A DNA stretch of 64,000 bases. It comes from Heterohyrax brucei. Taxonomy: Eukaryota > Chordata > Mammalia > Hyracoidea > Procaviidae. The stretch spans positions 131,928,796 to 131,992,795 of the forward strand of contig CM053142.1 in the NCBI GenBank assembly GCA_028571685.1. Reading direction: 5' to 3'. The position numbers were made by a program, and so were the translations under genes. This document shows positions 47,258 to 62,240 of this stretch, one piece after another. A model generated the notes under the pieces. It saw nothing but the letters and a program-made list of their open reading frames with translations. It was not told the origin of the DNA and did not search any database. Every line of letters starts with the position of its first letter. Position 1 is the first letter of the stretch.

Positions 47258-47795
47258 TTAAAGAAGACTGGAACTGGATGATAGCTGGCTACCGCTACCA
47301 ATCATTCTAATCAGAGCCACAGTAGATGGGACTTGACTGAGTGGGAGAACAACACAGAACAGAACTCCAGTTCTTAAAAACTCCAGACTTACTGGGCCAG
47401 CTGAGACTAGAAGATTTCCTGAGACTACCACCAAGAGATACTCTTTAAACTGCACTGAAAACATTCCCTGTGATCACCTTTTAGCAAAGGAACAGTTTCA
47501 TACATAAAAGATATTATCTATGAATATGGTGCTCCATTAAAAAGCCATCTATATGCTCCGTTAAAAGGTCAAGAATGAATCTAAAACAAAGTTGAAAAAA
47601 TAGAGGGCAGGGAAACTGGAGTACTGGAAACAGAGCAACCAGAATGCAATTGAAGAGAATATCAACACATTGCAAAAAATGTAATTCATGTCACAGAACA
47701 ATTTGTGTGAAAAATGTCAGTTGGGGACCTAGTGTGCTGTGTAAACTTTCATCCAACACACAAGGTGTTATTAAAAATATATATTTGAAAAAAGG
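47258..47795 (+). repeat. Afrotherian LINE 3'-UTR-type repeat, sense
   Basis: 'gatgatagctggctaccgct', 'agacttactgggccagctga' and 'agagaatatcaacacattgc', ending 'gtgtaaactttcatcc' and an A-rich end. Confidence 0.65.
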
Positions 47796-47880
47796 TAATT
47801 ATTTTGAAACCTAGTATTTTTTAATGTTTCTACAATATGTACTGTTTGGAAGGCAACCCAAAACAGCAACAACAACAACA

Positions 47881-48040
47881 AAACCAAGCCATTTGCTGCT
47901 GAGTCTATTATGAACCATAGCAACCCTATAGCACAGAGTAGAACTGCTCCACAGGGTTTCCAAGGATCTCCTGGTGGATTTGAACTGCCGACTTTTTGAT
48001 TAGCAGTCAGGCTCTCAACCACTGTGTTACCAGGGCTTCA
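47881..48040 (-). repeat. AfroSINE, antisense
   Basis: 'ccaagccatttgctgctgag', 'ccctatagcacagagtagaa', 'ggtttccaaggatctcctgg', then 'ccagggcttc'. Confidence 0.9.
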
Positions 48041-48299
48041 ACAGTAAGTTTATCTTAAATCAGTATGTAGTTCCTGGCAAATCATAAGTACTCAATAATA
48101 TTTATGGAGATGAATGACTGATGAATCACAATACCTGACGACCTCATCTACAAAATTTGCCTCATGTATTTAGTCACTTTAAAATATCTACTACCAGACA
48201 TTTTGTAGCTAAAGTTTTGTTGTTACTTTTCTTTTTTAAGTTAACTAAAAAAGGACATTGTCAGAAACCAGTATTGCTCAAGCACTTCAAAAACAAACT

Positions 48300-49774
48300 T
48301 TTGGTGGGGCAGGGCCAAGATGGCAGACTAAACACATATCTCCTTGATTCCCTCTGACAAATAAGGCTTGGAAAAATAACTGCACAGAGCAGTGTGGATA
48401 TTCTAGGAGATCCAAGATCTGGCATAGAGTTGTGAGATTGGACGGGGTGACAGGAAGGGGGAAACTATCTCTGTCGGAGGCAAGACAGTGCCACACTGTT
48501 CCTGCATCTGCTGGTGCTTTTTTTGAGAGGATTACAGGTATAGACATCTTCTGTGTTAATTGGGATACTGGGACAGTGACTGCTGAGCCTGTGAGCCTTC
48601 CACAGGCCAGCTACTACATTGAACTGCCGTACTTAAGTAAACAGCATGTACTGCAGCTGGGGGACCATGCTTGGGACAGCCACATCTAGATAACCCAGCT
48701 ACAGCTGGCAACCGAGGGTGCTAGTGCTCCCCCACCTCTCTGAGCTGCACCACAGATACTGTTGACTTGCTGCAGGAAAGGCAGTTCAGGAAGGACGGCA
48801 TTTTGGTCAGCTGAGAGGTGGAATTAGCCACACCTGAGATCTCATCTGAGGGTAATTCTCATGCTGAGCAACAGTGCCTGTATGAACAGAGCTTCTTCCA
48901 GCAGGAAATGCTGTTTTTAAGATGATCATACCTACAGAACTCAGTGGGGGCTGACGGTCAATTGTGGCAGTACCCTAACTCCTCCCTTCCTTGAGCCTCA
49001 TCATACTGTCTGGGGACAGTGTACAAGGTGCTGTCTCTGTCAGCCAGGAAGCAAGGCCTGCCACCCCTGAGGGCCTAGCTGCTTTCAGCTACAGTTGGTG
49101 AACACCTGTCTCAGCAGATAAGCAGCTTTTAAGACAAGAGCAGCTAGAGAATGGAGCAGTGACTGGTGCCCGAGAGTGGTGGTGCCATTTCCACTACCTT
49201 TCACTGAGCCAGATCATAGCATCAATTGACAGACCCCAGAGACTCCATAAGTAAGGTGTGGTCTGCCACCTCTGAAGGCCCGACTACTTTTGGCAGCTGC
49301 TGGACACCACCCTTCTGAGTAGAAAAGCAGTTTTTAAGACAAATGCATCTAAAGAATGCAGCATTCCCTGGCAGCCAAGTGCTGTGGCAGACTTCTCTTT
49401 TCCCTTTCCTGAGCTACACCATAGTGTCAACTGGTATGATGATGAAGAATTGGCACAAGTAGTTCACCACCTTTAATAGCCAGGAGGCAGGACCTGCCAC
49501 TTCTGAGGGCCCAGCTGGGGCCAACCATTAAGCCAAGCAGCATCACAGTCTTGACAGCGTCTATACTGCCAGAGAAGCTATGTATAAGTCAGCTATGTAT
49601 AAGTCACCTAGAGAATGCAGCGGTGGCTGGCAACCAAATCTAGCAGTGCCCTTACTCACTCCCTTCTTAGAACTATGCCACAGCTCCTATTGGTGTAACA
49701 CCAGAGAACTGAACAGCCTCTTGACAGCATGAAGACAACCATCAATATCTAAGTATCTGAAGAAGCAGACCACC
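48300..49774 (+). repeat. L1 5' UTR with tandem monomer-like units
   Basis: Starts near 'ggcagggccaagatggcaga', the YY1-type CCAAGATGGC seen at the start of many L1 elements. Diverged units begin at about 48910, 49125, 49331 and 49594, each with the order 'tttttaagac / ctagagaatgcag / gtggcag / actcctcccttcc / tgagctaca'. Spacing is 205 to 265 bp. Confidence 0.75.
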
Positions 49775-51000
49775 ATGGCTCTGGAAAACTCCCAAAACAA
49801 AGAATCAAAAATCTTCCCAGATGAAGAAGTCTCCAGGAAATTATTGGAGGTAGAATTCAAAAGAATTATATAGAGAACCCTTCTACAGATTAAACAAAAT
49901 GCAGCAGAAGAAAATGAAAAATTAAGTAAACTATATGAACTGTTAGAACATCAACAATCTGAAATCCAGCAGATCAATAACAAAATTACAGAAGTAGACA
50001 ATTCAACGCAAAGCCAAAAGAGCAGGATGGAGGAAACAGAATGCAGAATTGTGAGCCTGAAGATAAAGCAACTGTCACCAGCATTAATGAAGAGAAACCA
50101 GATAAAACAAATGAGAAAAATAAAGCAGCATTAAGAAGCATGTGGGACTCTATCAAGAGGAATAATCTGGAGTTTCTGAACAGGGAGAGACAGCAGAAAA
50201 TACAGAGAGAATTGTTGAAGAGTTGCTGACAGAACCCTTCCCTAAAACTGTGAAAGAAGAGAACATAGATATTCAAGATGTGTATTGAACAGCACAAAAA
50301 CTGGACCCCAAAAGAAACACACTAAGATATATTATAATCAGGCTTAATAAAATGAAACATAAAAAGAGGCTTTTAAAGGCAGAGAGGCTTAAAGACAATC
50401 TAATGTACAAAGGGAAGCCCTGTAGGCTTTCATCTGACTTCTCGACAGAAACCATATCAACAAGAAGGCAGCAGGATGACACATACTAAGCCTCGAAGGA
50501 AAAAACTTTCAACCAAGAATTACATATCCTGCAAATATGTATCTCTCAAATATAATGGTGAAATTAAGACATTCTCAGATAAATGGAAGCTTAAAGACTT
50601 CACAAAAACCAAACTAAGACTTCAAGAATATTGAAAGAAGCTCTTTGTTTAGAAAAACAACAACATCAAATGTATACTTAACAATGCAATGCAGGGCACA
50701 GCATCCAGAGTCCAACTCAGTTAAGAAAGTCACTAAGTTTAATCAAAGCTAAAATATTAAAAGTAGGGAACCAATGATCTTAACACAAAAACTAGGATAT
50801 CATCACACTATAAAGAGGGGTATATTATAGTACATATAACTCTTTCTGATGGAGAGGAAATCAAGAAGACATACAGAAGTTAAAGATTGTTTTAAGCTTA
50901 GAACATTAAGGGGATCAAAGGTGCAGCCACAAAGCAAACTAACAATGCAACATATCAAAACAAGAAACATAATACAGGAGTCTCAACAAACACAAAACCA
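49775..51000 (+). pseudogene. L1 ORF1, broken
   Basis: ATG at 49775 opens MALENSQNKESKIFPDEEVS, the start of an L1 RNA-binding ORF1p with a coiled-coil-like, Lys/Glu/Gln-rich run. Frameshifts and stops interrupt it (for example TAG at about 49871). A later frame at 50041-50229 keeps a charged stretch. Confidence 0.75.
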
Positions 51001-51104
51001 ACACTGAAAAAGATGAAAAGTAAACCCATAAAGAAAAATGACCCAGAACAGACTATTATGAGGAACAAAGAAAATATCAACAACACAAAAATAAATGCAC
51101 CAAA

Positions 51105-52184
51105 ATGACAGCACTAAACACATACCTATCAATAATTACACTGACCATAAATGGATTGAAAGCTCCATTAAAGAGGCAGAGAGGGACAGATTAGATCAAA
51201 ACACGTAATCTGTCTGTATGTTGCTTACAAGAAACCCACCTTAGACACAAAGATATGAACAAACTGAAAATCAAAGGATGGAAAAATATACAACAAGCTA
51301 ACAACAAAGAAGAGCAGGAATGGCAATACTAGTCTCAGATAAAATAGATTTTATGTAAAATCCACCATTGTGGACAAAGATGTTCAGTATTGCTGAAAGT
51401 TTCAATACTTAATAAAGATATATCAATATTAAATATTTATGTACCCAATACCAGAGCATCTAAATACATCAAATGAACGCTGACAACATTGAAAAATGAG
51501 ATAGATCACTCCACAATAATAGTAGGAGTCTTCAACACTCCACTTTCAGTAATGGACAGGTCATCCAGACAAAAAGCTCAGTAAAGATACAGAAGATCTT
51601 ATTGCAACAGTCAACCAACTAGACTTCACTGACATAGACAGAACTTTTTACCCAACAACAGATAAGTACACCTTCTTTTCCAGTGCGCATGCAACATTTT
51701 CCAAAATAGACCATGTATTAGGTCATAAAGCAAATCTCAACAAAATCCAAACCTTTGAATTATTGCAAAGCATCTTCTCAGACCATAAAGCCATAAAAGT
51801 TGAAATCAACAGCAGAAAAAAATAGGTAGAAATTCGAACTGATGGAAATTGAACAACACCTTGCTCAAAAATCCATGGATTATAGAAGAAATCAGAGATG
51901 CAATAAAGACATTTATGGAATCAAATGAGAAAACACATCCTACCAGAACATACGGGACACAGCAAAAGCAGTGCCCAGAGGTCAAATTAGCTCTATAAAT
52001 GCACACAGCCAGAATTGAAGGAAGAGCCCAAACCAGAGTATTAACCCTACCACATGAACAAGCAAAAAGAGTGCAACAAAAGAACCCCTCTGGCACTAGA
52101 AGAAAACAGATAATAAAGATGAGACCAGAACTAAATGAATTAGAGAATAGAAAAACAACTGAAAGAATTAACACAACCAAAAGA
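51105..52184 (+). pseudogene. L1 ORF2 endonuclease region, broken and 3'-truncated
   Basis: Opens MTALNTYLSIITLTINGLKA, as in L1 ORF2p endonuclease. Later frames hold DHVLGHKANLNKI-like and SDHKAIKVEINS motifs. The element stops at about 52184 after TERINTTKR; the reverse-transcriptase domain and the 3' UTR are absent. Confidence 0.8.
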
Positions 52185-53524
52185 AACTTTTCCCCTTGGC
52201 AATTTTGGGCCTAAAGCAGCTTTTAGTGACAAGTTGATGGCAGTGTTTGGAGCACTGGCTCATGGAAATTTCTTGTGGGGTCAGTGTTATTTGCAAGCAA
52301 ACCAAATATAAATCCAACAAGGAGACTTGTCTCCAAAATTTGACTCAGGAATATTGGCCTCAGCATGTATGTTATTAGGCAAACCACAAGTATGCTAAGG
52401 AAGGTGTGAAGAAATTCCATGTAGATACAGTTCCAAAAAACACACAATGATTTACATCTTATGGCACCACTAAACTCAGCATTCAAGGCATTCGGAAGGT
52501 AAATCAGAGCACGGAGTTCATTCACAGAGCCTGCAGAACATGGTGTCAATTCTTTAGCAATAAATTATAGTATAAAGTATTGCACAATTTTCCCATCTGT
52601 CCACATTCCACTTTCCCAACATCTGGGAAAATGGGCAGAAGAGGAAAGAGACTGCTTCTATTATCCTGTGGTAGCTAGAGATTGCTCAGACTTTCAAGGT
52701 ATATAAAGGAGCAAAAGAGAATATTAAAAATAGTAAAATCTTCACGAAACTCAAACAGATCCTTTGCTTAAAAATAAGGGAAAGTAGACAGCTCCAGTTT
52801 TTTCTTTTGCCCTTGGTATTATTTTCCAAGTACTTGATCCTGATGGAAAATTGATCTTTTCTGACAATATCAAAAATTCAGTGACTCTTACTTAGGTACT
52901 GGAGAAAGAAACAGGTCCTACTGGTCTTTCCCAAAGCCAGGTTGTTCAATTACCAACACAGGCACTGGACAGGAAAAGGGCAATCTGACTTCTAGAGTCT
53001 TTTAATTCAAGTGATGTTTGATACAGTGGATTTACAGGCAGTTAGACTGTGAAGATGAATCAAAGACAAAGACAACTTTCCAGAACTTTCCTCCTAGGAT
53101 CTGGTATCTGCTATCTTGTACCAAGGGTTTACTTCTATTAAAGCCAGACTGCCAAGCAGCCTGTCACTCAAAGTCTCACAGTTTACATGAAAGCAAATGT
53201 AGACTAAGACAAATTTGTTCTTTTTTAAATGAGGAAATTCTAAGTCACCTCATGAGACTCTATCTAGTAATACTTCTTAGTTGAGGAAATTGTACCTCCT
53301 CAGCTTCTCTGTGAGGCTTCTAACCAAATTTAGGTGGTGGAACAGGTGAAAATAGTCAAGCGGAATAGCCAACTTCACTGGTACGTCACCATTGCAGCCT
53401 ACAGCAGTAACAGCCCTAACTCCAGAATCCTTTAATCTAGATTTAACCCTGAGAAGGCAAACCTAACTTGATCAGATGCTGGGAACCCAACATCATATTT
53501 AGCTATTCACCAGACTCACGTAAT
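52185..53524. other. Unrecognised 1.3 kb following the L1 break
   Basis: It does not look like L1 and has no repeat I can name. A 108-codon - strand frame (52223-52549) is hydrophobic but has no family I recognise and no flanking splice or promoter context. Confidence 0.3.
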
Positions 53525-53700
53525 AAAGCTAGGATGTATTTACTGAGCATCTACTTAGTGCTGGGCGTTGTGTGGAGCTCTGGAAATACAAGTATGAACA
53601 AATCATATGCATTTTTTCATCAGAGATTTCACAATCCAAAGGAGGGAAGCAGGTACTTAAATCAACCATTTTGAAAGTGCAGAATACCATGGGCTCACAT
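53525..53700 (-). repeat. L2 fragment
   Basis: 'tatttactgagcatctactt' and 'agtgctgggcgttgtgtgga' fit the antisense L2 3' end. Confidence 0.7.
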
Positions 53701-53864
53701 AAGTGGAAGCAGCTAGGAAAAGAACTGCATCTATGCCCATTTCCCTGTTTGTTTCTGAGAAAGTGGCTTTGTAATAAGGACTTAAGTCCCAGCCTGTAAG
53801 CACAAGATGCTGGCAAACAGGTAATGCTGTCTTTGCCGTAGCAACAGACTTTTCCACTTAGACA

Positions 53865-54445
53865 GAGTAGTTGGTAGGTACGGTCAAGTCAGTACTGACT
53901 CACAGGGATGCTGTGTACCACAGAAGGGAACACCACTGGGTCCTGCAACAGCCTAACAACTGCTGCCACATTTAAGATGTTACTTTGAGGACTAAGATGT
54001 GCCTCACCCAAGCCATTGTACTTTAAAGCACCTCATGTGCCTGCAAAAGCCGGACAATGATTAAAGACGACCAAAGAAGAAATGACGACTTTGAATTACG
54101 GTGTTGGCAAAGAATATTGAGTATACCGTGATCCGTCAGAAAAACAAACAGATCTGCCTTGGAAGACGTGCAAACAGAATGTTCCTTGGAATTAAAGGTG
54201 GCAAGACATTGTCTAATTTACCTTGGACACGTTATCAGGAAGGATTAGTATCTGGAGAAGAAACTCAAAGCAGAGCGACAGTGTAAAGGAAAAAGATGCT
54301 GGAGATAGACTGACACAGCAGATGGAACAATGGGCTTAAAAGTAGCTAACGAGGATTGTGGGGATGGTGTAGGACCAGTGTTTCACTCTGTTGCACATAG
54401 GGTACACATGAGTCAGAACCTATCTGGGGCACCTAACAACAATAA
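53865..54445 (+). repeat. SINE piece (-) followed by RTE LINE 3' end (+)
   Basis: 53865-53950 has the antisense SINE head ('ggtcaagtcagtactgactc'). 53950-54445 follows the RTE copy at 31560-31985: 'aggactaagatgtgcctcac', 'gaagacgtgcaaacagaatg', 'ggtggcaagacattgtctaa', and a tail of 'catgagtcagaacc' and 'cacctaacaacaataac'. Confidence 0.8.
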
Positions 54446-54519
54446 CCATGTACATTATCATCTAACAAAATCATCTGAGCTCTATACACATGTGATCCAA
54501 AAGGACAAAGCATGTACAA

Positions 54520-55082
54520 GGACTGCCCATTAAGTTCACCAGCTCATCATCCTAGGAAAAGTGCTCCATACCTCATTGCTGAATAGCACTACAGTCACCT
54601 TCGAAGCACTCCCCTTGGGAAGCTATGCACTGACACCAGTGCCTAGTCCACCCTTCAAAGCAATTTTGGAACTCTTTTTCTGGAATGGTCATCAGAACCA
54701 TCTTTGTGATACCCTTGATGTCCTGAATGTTGCCAAAATGTCTTCCTTTCAATATTTCCTTTATTTTTGGGTAAAGAAAAAAATTCAGTGGGAGCTAGAT
54801 CACATAAGTAGGGAGGGTGTTGTTCCAATACAGTTACTTGTTTACTGGCTAAAAACTCCCTCACAGACAACTATACAATTAAGTTTGTGAACTTACCACC
54901 ATACCACCATGTGCAGTGACCATTCCAGAAAGAGCTCTAAAATTGCTTCCAAGGGTGGACTAGGTACTGGCATCAGTGCACAGCTTCCCAAGGGGAGTAC
55001 TGCGAAGGTGTCAGTAGTGCTATTCTTCAGTGATGTATGTAACACTTAGAACAATTAAGTTTGAAGACTTAATTGTCAGACC
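54520..55082 (+). mobile_element. Palindromic mariner-derived MITE, copy 3 (best preserved)
   Basis: 563 bp. The left arm (54520-54690) is matched by the reverse complement of 54900-55082, for example CTCCCCTTGGGAAGCTATGC at the left against 'gcacagcttcccaaggggag' at the right. The spacer carries, on the - strand, HPPYLCDLAPTEFFSLPKNK, the mariner third-catalytic region with Asp replaced by Glu. Confidence 0.85.
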
Positions 55083-55365
55083 ACGTATAGTGCACCAAAC
55101 GTGTAACACATAGAAAATTTCTGTGGGAAAAAAAACTCTATCTAAAAAGCATGCATAATTGCTGTTAAACTAGCTTGCTCATTAAGCTTACCTCAAATGA
55201 AATAATAGGTTTTTAATAGAATTCTATCACTGCTTATCATGTCCGCCCCCGGGAGATAGTTAAGTGACCAAAACAGCTCTGCTCTTTGAAATATTCCATG
55301 TATCATGCTATCACTTTGGTTCTGGGTGGCAAGCAAATATTTCCTTATCTCGTTCCAAGAAAGAA

Positions 55366-55522
55366 ACCCTGGTGACATAGAGGTCAAGTGCTACATCTGC
55401 TAACCAAATGGTTGACAGTGCTAATCCACCAGGTACCCCTTGGAAACTCTAAGGGGGAATTCCGCTCTGTCCTATAGGGTCTCTATAAGTTTGAATTGAC
55501 TCAACGGCAGTGGGTTTGGTAT
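55366..55522 (+). repeat. AfroSINE, sense
   Basis: 'gaaaccctggtgacatagag', 'gctaatccaccaggtacccc', 'gctctgtcctatagggtctc', then 'cggcagtgggtttgg'. Confidence 0.95.
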
Positions 55523-56164
55523 CCCAAGAAGCAGCAACTCCAGGAATAGTCAGATGTTTAAAAAGAAAGATTCATCTCACCAACACAGGGCTGAGACCAG
55601 CGTGGGTAATAAATAGATGTTCTTTAGCATTAAGTTAGAAAGAGTATGAAGGGAACAAAAACTAAAGTTTTAAATTGGTTTCTGTCTCTTTTGGGTCCCG
55701 AAAATCTGTTTCTGTATTTATTATAAAGTAATAAAATTAGACCTTGCTTAAAATAATGAAATTATTCCTGATTTTTTTAGACAGGCTCCCCCAGCCAGTC
55801 ATGTAAATACAAAGACGGAGAATAATCTTAGAAGACAAATAGAGACTGCCATTGATGAAAATTAAGGGTAGCTACAAAGTGATGACATTTTGTGTGGCTT
55901 GCAATCCATATTCACAGGCAGGTCCAGTAGGGCAATTCTTAGCTCTGTAGTACTGTTTTTAAAAATGTACGTAGCATTGTTCTTAAAAAATGTGCAATCT
56001 CCTGAGATGACTATTAATTATAAAGGTGGTGTTTAGTCGAATGTAACTGTGTATATTTGATTGGATATATTAAAGTCCCAGTGATTTATAATAACCTCTA
56101 TGCTGTAACATGGAAATAGGGGTAGGCACTGTGCAGGAAAAGTTGTTCACAGCAGCCTTGTTTA
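55523..56164. other. Intergenic; L1-like at the right end
   Basis: 'gttgttcacagcagccttgt' at about 56138-56160 continues across the LTR into the old L1 at 56701. The rest is AT-rich and unrecognised. Confidence 0.5.
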
Positions 56165-56700
56165 TGATATAGGAAATAATATTGGAGTTCTTATGTCCCG
56201 TCTTTGAACATAGAGATATGACTGAGCTGGAACTGGGCTCAACAAGGACTCACAAGATACATCAACTGGACCCTAAGGTATAAAGACAACAGCTCAGATA
56301 CTCTTGGAAAATATCTTCCAGGGAACCTTGTGCATAAACCATTCAAACAGAACACAGAAAACTTTCTGCTCTTATCTTTTTCTGTTGGTATTTGGTGAAC
56401 AGAAAATCTATTGGGCTAATAAAGCCCTTCTGACTGTCATTGAAGGTGTACCAGTGAAGGTGAAGAAAGACAATTCTGAACATAGGATCACAGTTTCTAA
56501 TCATCTGTGAAAAGGTGATGTTTTCAGTGGTGTTGCTTGTTTGTAAGGTTATTACATCGTTCTGTAATGTTCCTTGGACTCGGGCAGACGTGATTGTGGC
56601 AGCGCACTGGTCTGCTTTCCTACTTTTGCCTTTTCAATATATGCCAAATAAAACTTTCTTTTTGCCTTACTCAGCTTTGTGAGGTTTTTACCCTACAACA
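56165..56700 (+). repeat. Solo LTR, 536 bp, with 4-bp duplication TTTA
   Basis: TG start (TGATATAGG) and CA end (CTACAACA), flanked by TTTA at 56161-56164 and 56701-56704. An AATAAAAC signal lies at about 56647. Removing the LTR and one TTTA restores a continuous old L1 (CAGCAGCCTTG-TTTA-TAATAG). A 4-bp duplication suggests class I. It lies about 600 bp upstream of the LYZ promoter. Confidence 0.85.
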
Positions 56701-56990
56701 TTTATAATAGTCAAAAATTGGATTTACAATAGTAAAAAATTTACAATAATAACAAAAAATGTCTAGAATGGGGAAATAACCAAGCAACATGAGATCATGC
56801 TATATACCCAGTAAAATGGCAGGTGCGTTTGTTCACATCCATGTGGAAAAGTGCATATAAGATCAATTAAATGAAAAAGCCAAATATAAAATAGTGAAGG
56901 CACACAAGGTAATTTCATGAAAATAAATGTTAATTAAAGATCAGGGGTCACTTTGTGCTATATAAAACGTTCATTAGTTTGTTTTGTTTT
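56701..56990 (+). repeat. Old L1 3' region, sense
   Basis: 'tataatagtcaaaaattgga', 'aaccaagcaacatgagatca' and 'tatgtttgttcacatcc'-like order match sense L1 3' sequence, continuous with 56130-56160. Confidence 0.65.
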
Positions 56991-57245
56991 TTCTTTAGAG
57001 TCGCCCAAATTCACAATGAAGAACTGTTGTGTTTCAGAAACAGTGCACCTCCCAGTTCTTCCTGAGCCAGGTGTTTAAACAAAGTAACTTCTTTCATCAT
57101 TTTCCAGTAGGTAGTTCTTAGGACATCAGGACTGGTATCTTCCAATATTAAAAAAAAAAAAAAAAAAAGTTTCAATGTCAGCAGATAAATAGTTCCTGCT
57201 TTCCACCTGGTTCAAAGGGTGGAGCCCCCAAACCACTGGGAGAAG
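56991..57245 (+). promoter_or_regulatory. LYZ: LYZ proximal upstream region
   Basis: About 255 bp between the L1 and the core promoter, without repeats except an A tract (about 57151-57168). Being spared by insertions next to a promoter, it may hold regulatory sites, but I name none here. Confidence 0.4.
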
Positions 57246-57319
57246 GAGGAAGTCAGGAGATGTTAAATACCCGGACCAGCTCACCCGGGTCAGCAGAGCT
57301 GTCTGACTTTCCAGTCAAC

Positions 57320-57320
<1 letters not shown>
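57246..57320 (+). promoter_or_regulatory. LYZ: LYZ core promoter and short 5' leader
   Basis: A TATA-like TTAAATA box lies at 57263-57269, about 50 bp before the start codon, so transcription probably begins near 57295 with a leader of about 25 nt. GAGGAAGT at 57246-57253 is an ETS/PU.1-type core; lysozyme genes are known to be driven in myeloid cells by PU.1 and C/EBP factors. The position of the box is seen; the start site and factor binding are inferred. Confidence 0.6.
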
Positions 57321-61299
<3,979 letters not shown>

Positions 61300-62240
61300 C
61301 TGCAGACTTTTCGTTCTTCAGCTCACTTTTTGCCTCTTTCTTGTATTTAGGGAGTAGGAAATAAGGAAAGGTCACACTACCGTTCTTTTTTACAGAAGCA
61401 GAAGCAAACTATCACCTTTCTTCTAAAGCTTAATGATTAATAACATGTATACTATTTGATATTGTACCTACAGCACTTTTCAGTTTGCTTAAGGGAACTA
61501 ATGCTGGTAGAAATGAATCTAAAGTCTTGTTTAATGACTACATTTCCAATATATTCAGGTTGGTACCAAAGAAATAACCGAGACTTAATATCGAATGATA
61601 GTTTCTCCCCAATATTAGGTAAAAGTGTAACAAAAGACTATCTCAAAATAAATTGACCTCAGGCAGAAGACCAACTGTGTAGGATCATGATACCCCCATG
61701 TACCGTCATCTCCAAAAGCAGTACAGATGGTTACTCTTTGCTGGGCAGTATAAAATTCACAAAGGTACAGGATTTCAAATGGCTGAAGTGGAAATTGCCT
61801 GAATCAAGAATTTTGTTTTCATGAAGTGCGTGACCTTTGGTTGAATTTTTTCATAGAAATGATCTTTTTATGAAGCTTTACAAATAGATTCACAAATATA
61901 CTTCACTCTATTTTAGTGCTTTAAAAAACTGTCACATATTGAGCTGTAAACTGTCACTTATAGCATAATAAAAATTAAAAAAATTCATTAAAAACTGTCA
62001 CATGCATCTTACTAATCATGAAGGAACGTAAGGAAAGATTAAACAAGCTGTTGGTATCATTTAATTTTATTGATGTAGATTGATATATCAAGACCCAATG
62101 AAGAAAGCTCATGAGTTTGCAAGTATTGAAATAATTGCTAGTTAACCAGAGGCATGAAATTTGTGGGCATTGTAAAAAAAAAAAATGCAAAATGATCATT
62201 AAAGGCTTTACAACTCATACCTTATTTTTAAGAGTAGTTT
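61300..62240 (+). other. LYZ: Likely LYZ 3' UTR and downstream flank
   Basis: AT-rich sequence without other genes. Candidate poly(A) signals AATAAA occur at 61647-61652 and 61967-61972. A mammalian LYZ 3' UTR is commonly close to 1 kb, so either could serve; the real end cannot be set from sequence alone. An A tract lies at about 62174-62185. Confidence 0.5.

Noticed and set aside
52223-52549. 108-codon - strand frame with two hydrophobic stretches
   Set aside because: It resembles no family I recognise, has no promoter or splice context and lies beside a broken L1; A/T-rich sequence often yields hydrophobic frames.
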